A DNA stretch of 64,000 bases, taken from the NCBI RefSeq assembly GCF_000423865.1, contig NZ_AUIU01000015.1:1-64000 (forward strand), read 5' to 3'. The position numbers and the translations under genes are program-made. This stretch comes from Thermodesulfovibrio thiophilus DSM 17215 (GTDB taxonomy: Bacteria > Nitrospirota > Thermodesulfovibrionia > Thermodesulfovibrionales > Thermodesulfovibrionaceae). Positions 28,103 to 37,202 of the stretch are shown piece after piece (the first letter of the stretch is position 1; each line of letters starts with the position of its first letter). Under the pieces are notes generated by a model that was not told the origin of the DNA, searched no databases, and worked only from the letters and a program-made list of their open reading frames with translations.

Positions 28103-29155
28103 CTATACTGAATTTATTATTTCACCAGCTATCTCTTCAAGAGGTATTACTTTATCAGCAATACCTGCTTCTACTACTGCACGTGGCATACCGTATACTA
28201 CACAACTTTCTTCACTTTGAGCAAATACTCTTCCGCCAGTTTCTTTTATTCTTTTACATCCTTTAGCTCCATCATTCCCCATGCCAGTTAATATTACTCC
28301 AAGACTTCTACCTGGGAAACAATCTGCAACAGAGAACATCAGAAAATCCACACTTGGCCTGTATATAAATTCTTCTTTTTCCTCTGAAATCGAAACATAA
28401 GTCTCAATACCTCTTCTTTTAATTCTCATATGTCCTCTGCCAGGAGCTACATATACAATGCCAGGTTTTACACTTTCTCCTTCTTCAGCTTCTTTAACAT
28501 GAAGATGACTTAGCTGGTCAAGCCTCTCTGCAAAAGGTTTTGTGAAATTTGGTGGCATGTGTTGTGCAATTACCACTGGAACTGGAAAATCTTTTGGTAG
28601 TTTTGGAATTATTTCCTGTAAAGCTTTAGGCCCACCTGTTGATGTACCTATTGATACTATACCTACTTTTCTTTCTCCAGTTGTTCTAACCTTTGGCATT
28701 TCTTTTGGTATTTCAATTTGTTTCTCTGTTGTTTTAGATACAGGTCTTTTCCTTACAATGCCTCTTTTGCCTATTGTTTTAATTTTATCTATGAGCATGC
28801 TTTTGATCTTGACAATGTTGACGGATAGTTCTGCCAGGTTTTTAGGAATAAAATCAACAGCCCCAAGTTCAAGAGCTTCAAGTGTTACCTTTGCTCCTTC
28901 TGTTGTTAATGAACTAACCATGATCACAGGAACCGGGTTTTTCTGCATTATTTCTTTTAATGCAGTGATTCCGTCCATTCTTGGCATCTCAACATCCATT
29001 GTTACTATATCAGGTTTAAGTTCCTGAACCATCTGAACAGCTTCAATTCCATCTCTTGCCATGCCGATTACTTTTATCTCAGGGTCTTCCTGAAGCATTG
29101 AAGATATAGCTTTTCTCATGAATGCAGAGTCATCTACAACAAGTACTTTAATCAT
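28103..29155 (-). CDS. cheB: Chemotaxis methylesterase CheB
   Basis: CheB removes methyl groups from chemoreceptors (and deamidates glutamines) to reset the adaptation system; phosphorylation by CheA activates it. The 350-residue protein has an N-terminal receiver domain with acceptor D54 (DIVTMDVEMP), a linker near 120-160, and the methylesterase domain with Ser in GTSTGGPKAL, His in QHMPPNF and Asp in GMGNDGAKG. It lies 12 bp after the cheW/Z gene. Confidence 0.96.
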   Translation of the reverse strand: MIKVLVVDDSAFMRKAISSMLQEDPEIKVIGMARDGIEAVQMVQELKPDIVTMDVEMPRMDGITALKEIMQKNPVPVIMVSSLTTEGAKVTLEALELGAVDFIPKNLAELSVNIVKIKSMLIDKIKTIGKRGIVRKRPVSKTTEKQIEIPKEMPKVRTTGERKVGIVSIGTSTGGPKALQEIIPKLPKDFPVPVVIAQHMPPNFTKPFAERLDQLSHLHVKEAEEGESVKPGIVYVAPGRGHMRIKRRGIETYVSISEEKEEFIYRPSVDFLMFSVADCFPGRSLGVILTGMGNDGAKGCKRIKETGGRVFAQSEESCVVYGMPRAVVEAGIADKVIPLEEIAGEIINSV

Positions 29156-29167
29156 ATATCGCGCTCC

Positions 29168-30352
29168 TTAAAAGCCAAATTCTTTAAGTAAGTCATCTAC
29201 ATCTTCCTGTGAAACTTTTTCAGTTTCTTTTTGAACTACTTCTTTTTCTTCAATTTTTAATCCAAACGTTTTTATGAGTCTGATAAGCTCAACTTCCAGG
29301 TCTCCTACAAGTGATATCACTTTTTTAAGAACCTGTCCTGTTAAATCCTGAAAGGATTGAGTTGTGATAATTTCGGTTAGATCATCTTCAAGAGAGTTTT
29401 TAAAATTTTTAAGAACCTCTATACTTTCTGCTGGTCCCTGAATTTGTCTTAAATGATTTGAAAAGTTATCCATCTGTAAAATATATTTTTCAGCAATTTC
29501 TAAAGTTCTTTGAGCTGCTTCTTCTGTTTTATCAATGACCATCTGAAGTTGATCAACTGCTCGAGGCATCTTTTCTGTAGCAATTTCTTTCAATCTTGGA
29601 TCAAGAGCTTCTCTAAAATTTTTCAGAGAATCATGTAGCTTTCTTGCTACCTTTCCGACTTCCTTAAATAAATCACTCTGGCTTTTTTGAATAATGTTGT
29701 TCATTATTTTATTTGCCTGTTCGTAATCTCCCTGTGCAACCATATTCATAAAATTAGTTATCTCTTCTAGAAGCATATATTTTGGATCATCTTTTGATAG
29801 CCCCTTTTCTTGATAAAACTTGACCGGATCAACAATCTCTTTGAAGGTCATTTCTCCACCCATACCAGTAAGCTTTTTAATGACCTCAACTCTGTTACCA
29901 TCTTCATGGATTTCCACTATATCTTCTTCAAAAAGACTCTGGTCTTCAGTAGGAATTAATTTTTTTGTATCAAGCAAAACAAGTAATCTATCATTTAAAC
30001 GAGCAACTCCTTCCACCTGACTCTGGCCGTGTTGTAAAAATTCTTCAGCAGGCTCAATATCTTTTTCATCTATATTTACAACTCCTGTAATATCATCAAC
30101 CAAAGCACCAAATGTTATCTTTCCTGATGAAATTACAATTACTTTACTGCCAGGGCTTTGTTCTTGGATACCAAGAATTTTTTTTAAATTTACCACAGGA
30201 ATTATTCTGCCACGAAGATTTGTAACTCCTTCAACATAATAAGGGACACCTGGCATTTTTGTGATCTGAGGAAGTTTAATAATTTCCTGCACTTTAAGAA
30301 TAGGCACGGTGTATTCGTTTCTTTCAAGAATAAAACCGATATACTGTTTCAT
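29168..30352 (-). CDS. CheW-CheZ fusion protein
   Basis: This 394-residue protein joins two chemotaxis functions in one chain. Residues 1-140 form a CheW domain (YIGFILERNEYTVPILKVQEI, VTNLRGRIIPVVNLKK) that would couple CheA to receptors. Residues about 180-394 resemble CheZ, the CheY-phosphate phosphatase: long helices, the catalytic motif SFQDLTGQ with D336 and Q340 (D-x3-Q), and a C-terminal VDDLLKEFGF like the CheY-binding tail of CheZ. The fusion would place the phosphatase at the receptor array. No separate cheW or cheZ is in the cluster. Confidence 0.85.
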   Translation of the reverse strand: MKQYIGFILERNEYTVPILKVQEIIKLPQITKMPGVPYYVEGVTNLRGRIIPVVNLKKILGIQEQSPGSKVIVISSGKITFGALVDDITGVVNIDEKDIEPAEEFLQHGQSQVEGVARLNDRLLVLLDTKKLIPTEDQSLFEEDIVEIHEDGNRVEVIKKLTGMGGEMTFKEIVDPVKFYQEKGLSKDDPKYMLLEEITNFMNMVAQGDYEQANKIMNNIIQKSQSDLFKEVGKVARKLHDSLKNFREALDPRLKEIATEKMPRAVDQLQMVIDKTEEAAQRTLEIAEKYILQMDNFSNHLRQIQGPAESIEVLKNFKNSLEDDLTEIITTQSFQDLTGQVLKKVISLVGDLEVELIRLIKTFGLKIEEKEVVQKETEKVSQEDVDDLLKEFGF

Positions 30353-30370
30353 GTCGATACTCCTTAAAAT

Positions 30371-32080
30371 TTATTTTATAGTTAAAACTCTTCTTGAAAG
30401 TCCAGCAAGATCGAGTATTAAAACTACCTTTCCATCTCCTGTTATGGTAGCACCCATTATTCCACATTCTTCTGAATCTATACCATTTATTGTTTTTATA
30501 ACAATTTCTTCCTGCCCAAGCACAGATTCAACGGAAATACAGAATTTTCTGTCTCCCACAGATGCAACAAGAACATATTTCCTATCATTATCGGCATTAT
30601 CGGGAGCTCCAAGAATATCATTAAGTAAAAAAAGCGGTAATACTCGATCTCTTATTGTCAGAACCTTCTGTCCTGTTACTTCTTTAATATCATTAATACT
30701 AATTCTTAATGTTTCTTCAATCATAGACTGAGGAATAGCATAAATTTCATTTCCTACCTGAACCATCATGGCCTGAATTATTGCGAGCGTGAGAGGTAGA
30801 CTGATTCTGAATGTTGTACCCTTATCTTTTTCAGTAAAAATTTCTACATAGCCATTAAGTTTTGCAACATTTGATTTAACCACATCCATCCCGACACCAC
30901 GTCCACTTACCTCTGTTGAAACATCTTTTGTTGAGAAACCAGGTAAAAAAATTAAATTTATTATAGCTTCCTCAGACATTTTTTCAGCTTCTTCTAGTGT
31001 AATTAATCCCTTTGTAATGGCCTTTGCTTTAACTGCTTCGTAATCTATTCCCTTACCATCATCGGTGATATCTATTACAATCTGAGTTCCTTTTTGATAA
31101 GCATTTATAACGATTTTACCTTTTGGAGATTTACCTTTTAATTCTCTTTCTTCTGGAGTTTCTATACCGTGATCTAATGAGTTTCTTATTATGTGGACAA
31201 GAGGATCTCCAATGTGTTCAATGACTGATTTGTCAACTTCTGTATCTTCACCTATAATCTCTAGGTCAACTTCTTTATTAAGTGCTCTTGCAAGATCTCT
31301 TACCATTCTTGGGAATTTTACAAAAACTTTCTGAAGCGGTTGCATTCTCATTTTCATTACTGCAAGCTGTAAATCAGAGGTAACTCTATCAAGAAAAGAG
31401 GTTGTTTCAATCAGTCCTTCTACATGTTCATCTCCTGCATATTTTGCTTCAAGTTTATTCGATAAATTAAGAAGTCTGTTGCGGGCTAAAACTATCTCAC
31501 CAGCAAGGTCCATTACTTTATCTATTCTTTCTACATCAACTCTGAGAGTGGAAACTTCTTTTTCTTTCTCTTTTGGAATCTGTGTAACAATGTCTTCAGC
31601 TTTTGGAATTTTTGTTTCAGGTTCTTCTGATAATGGTTCTTCAGGCTTCTGTTCAGTCTCTGGTTGTTCAGCTTCTTTTAATTGTTCTGAAGAAGATTTC
31701 TCAAGTGTTTTATCAAGTAACTCAAGAACAGGTTGGATATTTTCTAGTACTTCATCTTTTGCTTTAATATGAGAAATTAGCAGTCGTAATGTATCTGTTG
31801 CTTTAAGAATAGCATCAGTTATCTCTGGAGAAATATGTATTTCTCCTTCCCTTACTTTTTTTAAAATAGTTTCTGCTCTGTGTGCAACATCAACGACATC
31901 TTGAAAGCCCAAAAATCCGGCAGCACCTTTAAGAGTATGCATACCTCTGAATATTTCGTTTATGATTTCAGGATCCTGGCCTTTTTGTTCCAGTTCAACA
32001 AAAAGAGGATCAAGTTGTTCAAGAATTTCTTCTGCTTCAACAATAAATTCGTTTATTATCTCATCCATCTCATCAGCCAT
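30371..32080 (-). CDS. cheA: Chemotaxis histidine kinase CheA
   Basis: CheA is the central kinase that passes phosphate to CheY and CheB in response to receptor state. The 569-residue protein has P1 with H48 in MHTLKGAAGFLGF, dimerisation domain P3 (VDVERIDKVMDLAGEIVLARNRL), the kinase domain P4 (HIIRNSLDHGIE, DDGKGID, GRGVGMDVVK) and the CheW-like P5 at the C terminus. A Pro/Glu-rich linker near 120-170 stands where P2 usually lies, so a P2 (CheY/CheB-docking) domain seems absent. It abuts one cheY upstream and lies 18 bp before cheW/Z. Confidence 0.96.
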   Translation of the reverse strand: MADEMDEIINEFIVEAEEILEQLDPLFVELEQKGQDPEIINEIFRGMHTLKGAAGFLGFQDVVDVAHRAETILKKVREGEIHISPEITDAILKATDTLRLLISHIKAKDEVLENIQPVLELLDKTLEKSSSEQLKEAEQPETEQKPEEPLSEEPETKIPKAEDIVTQIPKEKEKEVSTLRVDVERIDKVMDLAGEIVLARNRLLNLSNKLEAKYAGDEHVEGLIETTSFLDRVTSDLQLAVMKMRMQPLQKVFVKFPRMVRDLARALNKEVDLEIIGEDTEVDKSVIEHIGDPLVHIIRNSLDHGIETPEERELKGKSPKGKIVINAYQKGTQIVIDITDDGKGIDYEAVKAKAITKGLITLEEAEKMSEEAIINLIFLPGFSTKDVSTEVSGRGVGMDVVKSNVAKLNGYVEIFTEKDKGTTFRISLPLTLAIIQAMMVQVGNEIYAIPQSMIEETLRISINDIKEVTGQKVLTIRDRVLPLFLLNDILGAPDNADNDRKYVLVASVGDRKFCISVESVLGQEEIVIKTINGIDSEECGIMGATITGDGKVVLILDLAGLSRRVLTIK

Positions 32081-32484
32081 TACTGTCCTCCCTTAAGAGA
32101 TGGTTTTTTCTGAGCGATTTTTTCAAGTTTCTCTTTTAAAACTTCTCCTGTAAATGGTTTAACTATGTAATTGTCAACTCCGGCTTTTATCGCTTCGATA
32201 ACTTTCTCTTTCTCAGCCTCTGCTGTAACCATTAAAAAAGGGATATCTTTTAATGCTGGATCACTTCTTACATTTTTTAAAAGATCAATGCCTTCCATAA
32301 CAGGCATATTCCAATCACAAACTACAAGCCCATATTCTGAATTTCTTAATTTTTTAAGAGCTTCTTCTCCATTCTCTGCTTCATCAATGTTTTCAAAACC
32401 AAGCTGTTTAAGAAGATTTTTTATAATTCGCCGCATCGTTGGGAAGTCATCTACAACAAGAACTTTTATCTTATAATTAAACAT
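32080..32484 (-). CDS. cheY: CheY-type response regulator
   Basis: This 134-residue single receiver domain has acceptor D57 in CDWNMP, the acidic pair VVDD, Thr/Ala in VTAEAEKE and Lys in VKPFTGE. CDWNMP with a following MEG is the typical CheY sequence, so this copy is the best candidate for the motor-binding CheY. The start at 32484 follows AGGAGG; an upstream ATG at 32511 is unlikely. It overlaps the other cheY-like gene by 8 bp and cheA by 1 bp. Confidence 0.93.
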   Translation of the reverse strand: MFNYKIKVLVVDDFPTMRRIIKNLLKQLGFENIDEAENGEEALKKLRNSEYGLVVCDWNMPVMEGIDLLKNVRSDPALKDIPFLMVTAEAEKEKVIEAIKAGVDNYIVKPFTGEVLKEKLEKIAQKKPSLKGGQ

Positions 32485-32884
32485 CGTAACCTCCTGATAT
32501 CTTTTTATCAAATTTACTAAAAAATTTTTTCAAAATCTTTTTTATGCTTTGTGAAATTTCCTCAGAAGTTGTAGGTTTTACAAGATAATCATCAACTCCT
32601 GCTTCGAAAGCTTTTCTCTTTTCTTCTTCATCAGCCTCTGTTGTTATCATAACAATAGGAATATTAGAACGCTCTTGGCTAGATCTTATTTGCTTGACAA
32701 GCTCTATGCCATCCATATAAGGCATATTCATATCTGTAAGAATCAAATTTATATCTTCAATACCTAACTTTTGTAATGCTTCTATACCATTTTCAGCTGT
32801 TACAACCTCATATCCCTTACTGTTGAGAATTAAAGAAATCATTTTTCGAGTTGTTTTATCATCATCCACTACAAGGACTTTCAT
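32477..32884 (-). CDS. Second CheY-like response regulator
   Basis: This 135-residue single receiver domain has acceptor D51 (LILTDMNMPYMDG), with VVDDD, TTEADEE and VKPTTSEE. A tail of about 15 residues (KKFFSKFDKKISGGYDV) is basic. It may compete with the other CheY for phosphate from CheA or act on a different target. It sits between cheR and the typical cheY. Confidence 0.92.
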   Translation of the reverse strand: MKVLVVDDDKTTRKMISLILNSKGYEVVTAENGIEALQKLGIEDINLILTDMNMPYMDGIELVKQIRSSQERSNIPIVMITTEADEEEKRKAFEAGVDDYLVKPTTSEEISQSIKKILKKFFSKFDKKISGGYDV

Positions 32885-32896
32885 AATATCCTCCTA

Positions 32897-33748
32897 TTAA
32901 ACTTTTTGATATACAACAACTTTATTTATAACTACAGGATGGAAAGCCCTCGTAATATTGTGAAGACTTTCAGATGTTCCAACAAACAGATATCCTTTAG
33001 GACGTAAAACATCATAAATCAGAGAAACAGCTTTCTTTTTTGCCTTATCATCAAAATAAATTAATACATTTCTGCAGAACACAACATCCAGTCCCTTAAG
33101 CTGTTTTACTTCTTTTTCTTCTATAAGATTTATATTCATAAATTTCACCATTGATTTTATGGTTTCTGAAAGAACATATACGCCACTTGAATCTTTAAAA
33201 TATTTTGCCAGATATTGAGGTGGAACATTTCTGATTGAATAAGAGCCATACATGGCTCTCTTAGCAGAAATAAGCACACTCTCACTTATATCTGAAGCAT
33301 ATATCTCTTTTCTGAATGAAATTAATTCCTGTTTATCAGCTAAAATCATGGCAATTGTATAAGGTTCTTCTCCTGTTGAACACGCAGCAGACCAGATTTT
33401 TATATCTTTTCTTCCCATTTGCGAATTTTCTTTTATTATCTGTGAAATAAGAGGATCCGAAAAAACTTCAAATTGCTGTGGTTCTCTAAAGAAAAATGTT
33501 TCATTTGTTGTAATAGTATCATAAAGCTTTGCTATATCCTGCTTTGTAGCACTGTATTTTAAAAAATAAAGATAGTCTTCAAAATTGCGTAAATTTTTAT
33601 CTCTTAAAATTTTACTGAGTCTGTTTTCTAAAAAATATTTTTTATTGTCAGGTACATATATGCCTGTTTTTTCATAAATAAAGTCTCTGAGCTGTACAAA
33701 CACTTCGTCAGATATTGTTCCAGAAGAGGATGCAGCCAGTGCTATCAT
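32897..33748 (-). CDS. cheR: Chemotaxis protein methyltransferase CheR
   Basis: CheR adds methyl groups from SAM to glutamates on chemoreceptors, opposing CheB. The 283-residue protein has the N-terminal helical domain (FVQLRDFIYEKTGIYVPDNKKYFLENRL), the SAM-binding KIWSAACSTGEEPYTIAM and LDVVFCRNVLIYFD. It overlaps the HEAT-repeat gene by 4 bp. The TPR extension seen in some CheR proteins is absent. Confidence 0.95.
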   Translation of the reverse strand: MIALAASSSGTISDEVFVQLRDFIYEKTGIYVPDNKKYFLENRLSKILRDKNLRNFEDYLYFLKYSATKQDIAKLYDTITTNETFFFREPQQFEVFSDPLISQIIKENSQMGRKDIKIWSAACSTGEEPYTIAMILADKQELISFRKEIYASDISESVLISAKRAMYGSYSIRNVPPQYLAKYFKDSSGVYVLSETIKSMVKFMNINLIEEKEVKQLKGLDVVFCRNVLIYFDDKAKKKAVSLIYDVLRPKGYLFVGTSESLHNITRAFHPVVINKVVVYQKV

Positions 33749-35631
33749 ATTCTCTGTAAAACCTCCTGTATCTTTTCTTTTACCTCTTGAGCAGGATGAT
33801 CTTTCTTCGGGACAAGTATGTCATAAACTTTCTCTGGATTTCCTGTTTCTTCCAGAGCTTCTATAGCGGCAATTACAACAGGAGGAAATGGGTCATCAAG
33901 AAGAGATGATATTTTCTCTAATAAAATTTCAGGATCACATGCTTTACTGATAGCTTTAATTGTATAGTATCTGATCCAGGGATCTTCATCTTCCAGACAT
34001 TGAAGCAGTTCTTCAGAACAAAAATTAGCCTCTCCAAGTGCTAAAATAGCTGATTTTTTTAAGTCTTTATCTTCAGATTTAATGAATTCAAGAATTTTAT
34101 TTAATGCTTCTGGTGAGGCGAGCTTTCCCAGTTGATAAATGGCTGCTTTACGAACTTCTTTATCATCGCATTGAATAAGCATATTCAGAATATCCATTGA
34201 ATATGTTATGCCAGCAAGAGCTTTTTTTACTTCCCTTTTATAAGATTTTAAATTCTTTAGAAATTTTTCCTGGTCAATGATTAAAAGAGCTTCTACAATT
34301 GTTTCAATATTATCTTGATATATCTCTCTTTCAAGCAAATCTAACAGAGAGTCATATGCTTCAGAAGCTCTTATCATTCCTAAAGCCTGTATTGCTGCTT
34401 TTCTAACATTTGCATCAGGATCTTCATGACTCTTTTTTACCAGATGCTGTATAGTTTCCTTTGCACCGATATCACCAAGAGCCCTTGCAGAGGCAATTCT
34501 TATGTCTCTTTTTATGTCTTCAAGAAGTTTTATTAAAATTGGGATGGCTTTTTTGCTTTTTAATCTACCAAGCACTCTGATAACAAAAGCTTTAGCTCGA
34601 TATTTGAGTTTATTGTTTGCAAGCATAGAAATTAAAGCATCTTCAGAATTTATATAAACGAGGGTGTCTTCTAATGCTTTAATTTTTTCTTCATAATCAA
34701 AACATGAAGGATCAAGAGCTCCTGCTTCTTCTACAATAAAAGAAGCTGCTTCTATAAGATTTGTTAATTTTATACCTTTTAATGCTATTAATTTTTCTTC
34801 CCATTCCTTACTTTGTAAAATAGATATAATTTCTTCCTTTAAATTGTACTCAAGTGGAATGATGTTTATTCTTATTAAAGCCTTTACTATTTCTATTCTT
34901 TCATCTTTATTCGCAACAGGAAAATATCTTAAAAGAGGTTCAGCAATTTTTTCTGTTCCAATTTTGCCAAGTGTTTCTATTGCTTCTGCTTTGATTACAA
35001 GGGAGTCTGTATTCAAAATAAGTTTACCTATTTGTTCTGCAGCTTCAGCTGCTTGAAGCATTGCCAGAGCCTGCAAAACATAAAAAACAATCCATTCTTC
35101 ATCTTTTAAACTCTCTATAAGAGCTGGTATTGCTTCTTTATATCCGAGTTCTCCCAATGCATTAGCAGCAGCAGCTCTTACATTTCCATTGTCATCTTTA
35201 AGTAGAGGAAGCACTTTTGATGGATCAAATCCGGTTTTTATTTGTCCGATTAAATCAAGAGCAAATTTTCTTATATCAGCATCTTTATCCTTTAAAAGTT
35301 TATATAAAAGTTCCGGTGCTCTGTGTCCGATTTCTTTTATAATCAATAGCGCTGTGTTTCTTAAATAAGTCTCCTCTTCTCTTAAGAGAGGGATAACCAT
35401 ATATGCAACAAGTTCTCCAGAATTTGTAAAGAATGCATTATCCGAATTGCCGAGATATATAAGAGATTGAGTTGCAGCTTCTTGAACAGCTGTGCTTTCA
35501 TCTCTTAAAGCTTTAATCAACGGATATACCGCCCGTTCATCGGCTTGAGCAAGCTCTTCTGCAGCTTTCCTGCGTCTAAAAGAATCAGGATGATTAAGAA
35601 GCCTGAAAACAGTTTGTTTTATATTTTTCAT
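33745..35631 (-). CDS. HEAT-repeat scaffold protein
   Basis: This 628-residue protein is built almost entirely of HEAT/PBS-lyase-type helical repeats of about 31 residues (for example DDNGNVRAAAANALGELGY and DPDANVRKAAIQALGMI), at least fifteen by eye. It has no signal peptide and no catalytic motif. It lies between fliA and cheR, overlapping cheR, so it probably organises a chemotaxis or flagellar complex. HEAT proteins occur in other non-enteric chemotaxis clusters. The partner is unknown. Confidence 0.85.
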   Translation of the reverse strand: MKNIKQTVFRLLNHPDSFRRRKAAEELAQADERAVYPLIKALRDESTAVQEAATQSLIYLGNSDNAFFTNSGELVAYMVIPLLREEETYLRNTALLIIKEIGHRAPELLYKLLKDKDADIRKFALDLIGQIKTGFDPSKVLPLLKDDNGNVRAAAANALGELGYKEAIPALIESLKDEEWIVFYVLQALAMLQAAEAAEQIGKLILNTDSLVIKAEAIETLGKIGTEKIAEPLLRYFPVANKDERIEIVKALIRINIIPLEYNLKEEIISILQSKEWEEKLIALKGIKLTNLIEAASFIVEEAGALDPSCFDYEEKIKALEDTLVYINSEDALISMLANNKLKYRAKAFVIRVLGRLKSKKAIPILIKLLEDIKRDIRIASARALGDIGAKETIQHLVKKSHEDPDANVRKAAIQALGMIRASEAYDSLLDLLEREIYQDNIETIVEALLIIDQEKFLKNLKSYKREVKKALAGITYSMDILNMLIQCDDKEVRKAAIYQLGKLASPEALNKILEFIKSEDKDLKKSAILALGEANFCSEELLQCLEDEDPWIRYYTIKAISKACDPEILLEKISSLLDDPFPPVVIAAIEALEETGNPEKVYDILVPKKDHPAQEVKEKIQEVLQRI

Positions 35632-35678
35632 TGTTAACCCTCCTGATTCAGTTGATAATATTATACAAAATTTCTTAG

Positions 35679-36389
35679 TTAACCAACTTCAGTTTCAAGA
35701 AAATTTTTTAGTTTCAATAAAACTTTACCATGAATCTGACTTACTCTGGATAGAGAAACTCCCAAAACTTCGGCAATTTCTTTCATGTTTAAATCTTCAT
35801 AATAATAAAGAGTTATAACAAGTTTTTCTGTTTCCGAAAGATGCTTTATCGCAGCAGATAAATTCTTTTTCAATTCTCGAAATTTTATTTCTTCAAAAAG
35901 ATTTTTTTCATCAGAAATGACATCAATAAGAGTTAATGTATCTCCATCCTTACCGTGTATAGATGAATCTAAGCTTATTATCTCAGATGCTGTCATGCTT
36001 TGATATATTTCCTGTAATTCTTCTTGGGTAATATTTAAAGATTCTGCAAGCTCTTTATCTGTTGGTTCTCTACCAGAATGTTTTAAACTGTTATAAGCTT
36101 TTCTGACACCTTCTATTTTCCTGCGAAATTCTTTTGAAAAAACATCCAAAGAACGAATCTCATCCAGTATGGCACCTCTTATTCTGTAATCTATAAAAGA
36201 AGCAAGAGGGACATTAAAGGAGGGATTGTATTTATTTAAACTTTCAAGTAATCCCTTAATCCCGGCTGAAATTAAATCATTTAATTCCAGAGTATTTTGT
36301 ACAATATGATAGTATTTTAAAGCATGATGCTTTATTTTTGGCAGGAACTGTCTAATAAGTTTTTCTTTATCATCTTCAGAATAAAACAT
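35679..36389 (-). CDS. fliA: Flagellar sigma factor FliA (sigma-28)
   Basis: FliA directs RNA polymerase to late flagellar and chemotaxis genes after the hook is finished. The 236-residue protein has region 2 (DLISAGIKGLLESLNKYNPS, FIDYRIRGAILDEIRSLD), region 3 and region 4 (LVITLYYYEDLNMKEIAEVLGVSLSRVSQIHGKVLLKLK). It follows flhG by 6 bp. No FlgM is seen in the window. Confidence 0.94.
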   Translation of the reverse strand: MFYSEDDKEKLIRQFLPKIKHHALKYYHIVQNTLELNDLISAGIKGLLESLNKYNPSFNVPLASFIDYRIRGAILDEIRSLDVFSKEFRRKIEGVRKAYNSLKHSGREPTDKELAESLNITQEELQEIYQSMTASEIISLDSSIHGKDGDTLTLIDVISDEKNLFEEIKFRELKKNLSAAIKHLSETEKLVITLYYYEDLNMKEIAEVLGVSLSRVSQIHGKVLLKLKNFLETEVG

Positions 36390-36395
36390 ATAAAT

Positions 36396-37202
36396 TTATG
36401 TTGTTAATGCTTTCTTAAGGAAAAACTGCATCCCTCCTTTTAATAAATCTACCTCTTTTTGTAAAAATTGCTTTGCAATTTCTGTCAGTTTTCTTGAAAA
36501 TTCAGATGTTGGATATAAATTTATATATGGCTTTTGTTCAATAATAGCATATTTTATTTTTTCATCATATGGCAGTGCTCCAAGCCAGTCAAGAGTTATG
36601 CCAAGAAATCTCTCTGTTACCATAGAAAGTTTTTTAAAGGTTTCTCTAGCCTCTTTATTATTTTTAGTGTTATTAACAACTATACGAAAGTTTTTTTCTT
36701 GGTGTTCTCTATAGAGAATCTTAATTAATGCATAGGCGTCTGCAATGGATGTTGGCTCAGGAGTAACTATGATGATATTGTCATGAGCAGCAGAACAGAA
36801 AAAAGTTACATTGTCAGAAATGCCTGCACCGGTGTCAATAAGAAAAATATCATAATCAGAATTGAGGTCTTCAAGTGCCTGAATAATCTTCATTTTTTGC
36901 TCAATCCCGAGTTGAGTGAGGTCTCTCATGCCTGAACTGGCTGGTATGATATCGATGCCTTCCGATGTTTTAACAATAATGTCAGCCATTGATTTTTCAC
37001 CTGATATTAAATGCTTTATATTGTATTTTGGTGCGATTCCGAACATTATATCAATATTGCTTAGGCCTATATCTGCATCCATGAGCAGCACTCTCTTTTG
37101 CATGCTTCTGAAAATGAGTGCAATGTTTGTTACAAAATTAGTTTTGCCAACTCCTCCCTTTCCACTTGATACAGTTATGATTCTCGGTATATTAATTTTC
37201 AT
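36396..37202 (-). CDS. flhG: Flagellum number regulator FlhG (MinD-like ATPase)
   Basis: FlhG (FleN) is a MinD-type ATPase that limits flagellar number and works with FlhF on placement. The 268-residue protein has the deviant Walker A SSGKGGVGKTN, LLMDADIGLSNIDIMFG, DIFLIDTGAGIS and TPEPTSIADAYALIK. The flhF-flhG-fliA order is the usual one. It overlaps the end of flhF by 11 bp. Confidence 0.93.
   Translation of the reverse strand: MKINIPRIITVSSGKGGVGKTNFVTNIALIFRSMQKRVLLMDADIGLSNIDIMFGIAPKYNIKHLISGEKSMADIIVKTSEGIDIIPASSGMRDLTQLGIEQKMKIIQALEDLNSDYDIFLIDTGAGISDNVTFFCSAAHDNIIIVTPEPTSIADAYALIKILYREHQEKNFRIVVNNTKNNKEARETFKKLSMVTERFLGITLDWLGALPYDEKIKYAIIEQKPYINLYPTSEFSRKLTEIAKQFLQKEVDLLKGGMQFFLKKALTT

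Noticed and set aside
28542-29027. 161-codon plus-strand ORF
   Set aside because: It is antisense to cheB, which is unambiguous by its receiver and methylesterase motifs; the ORF's low-complexity Ser/Ile/Thr composition is typical of a shadow frame.
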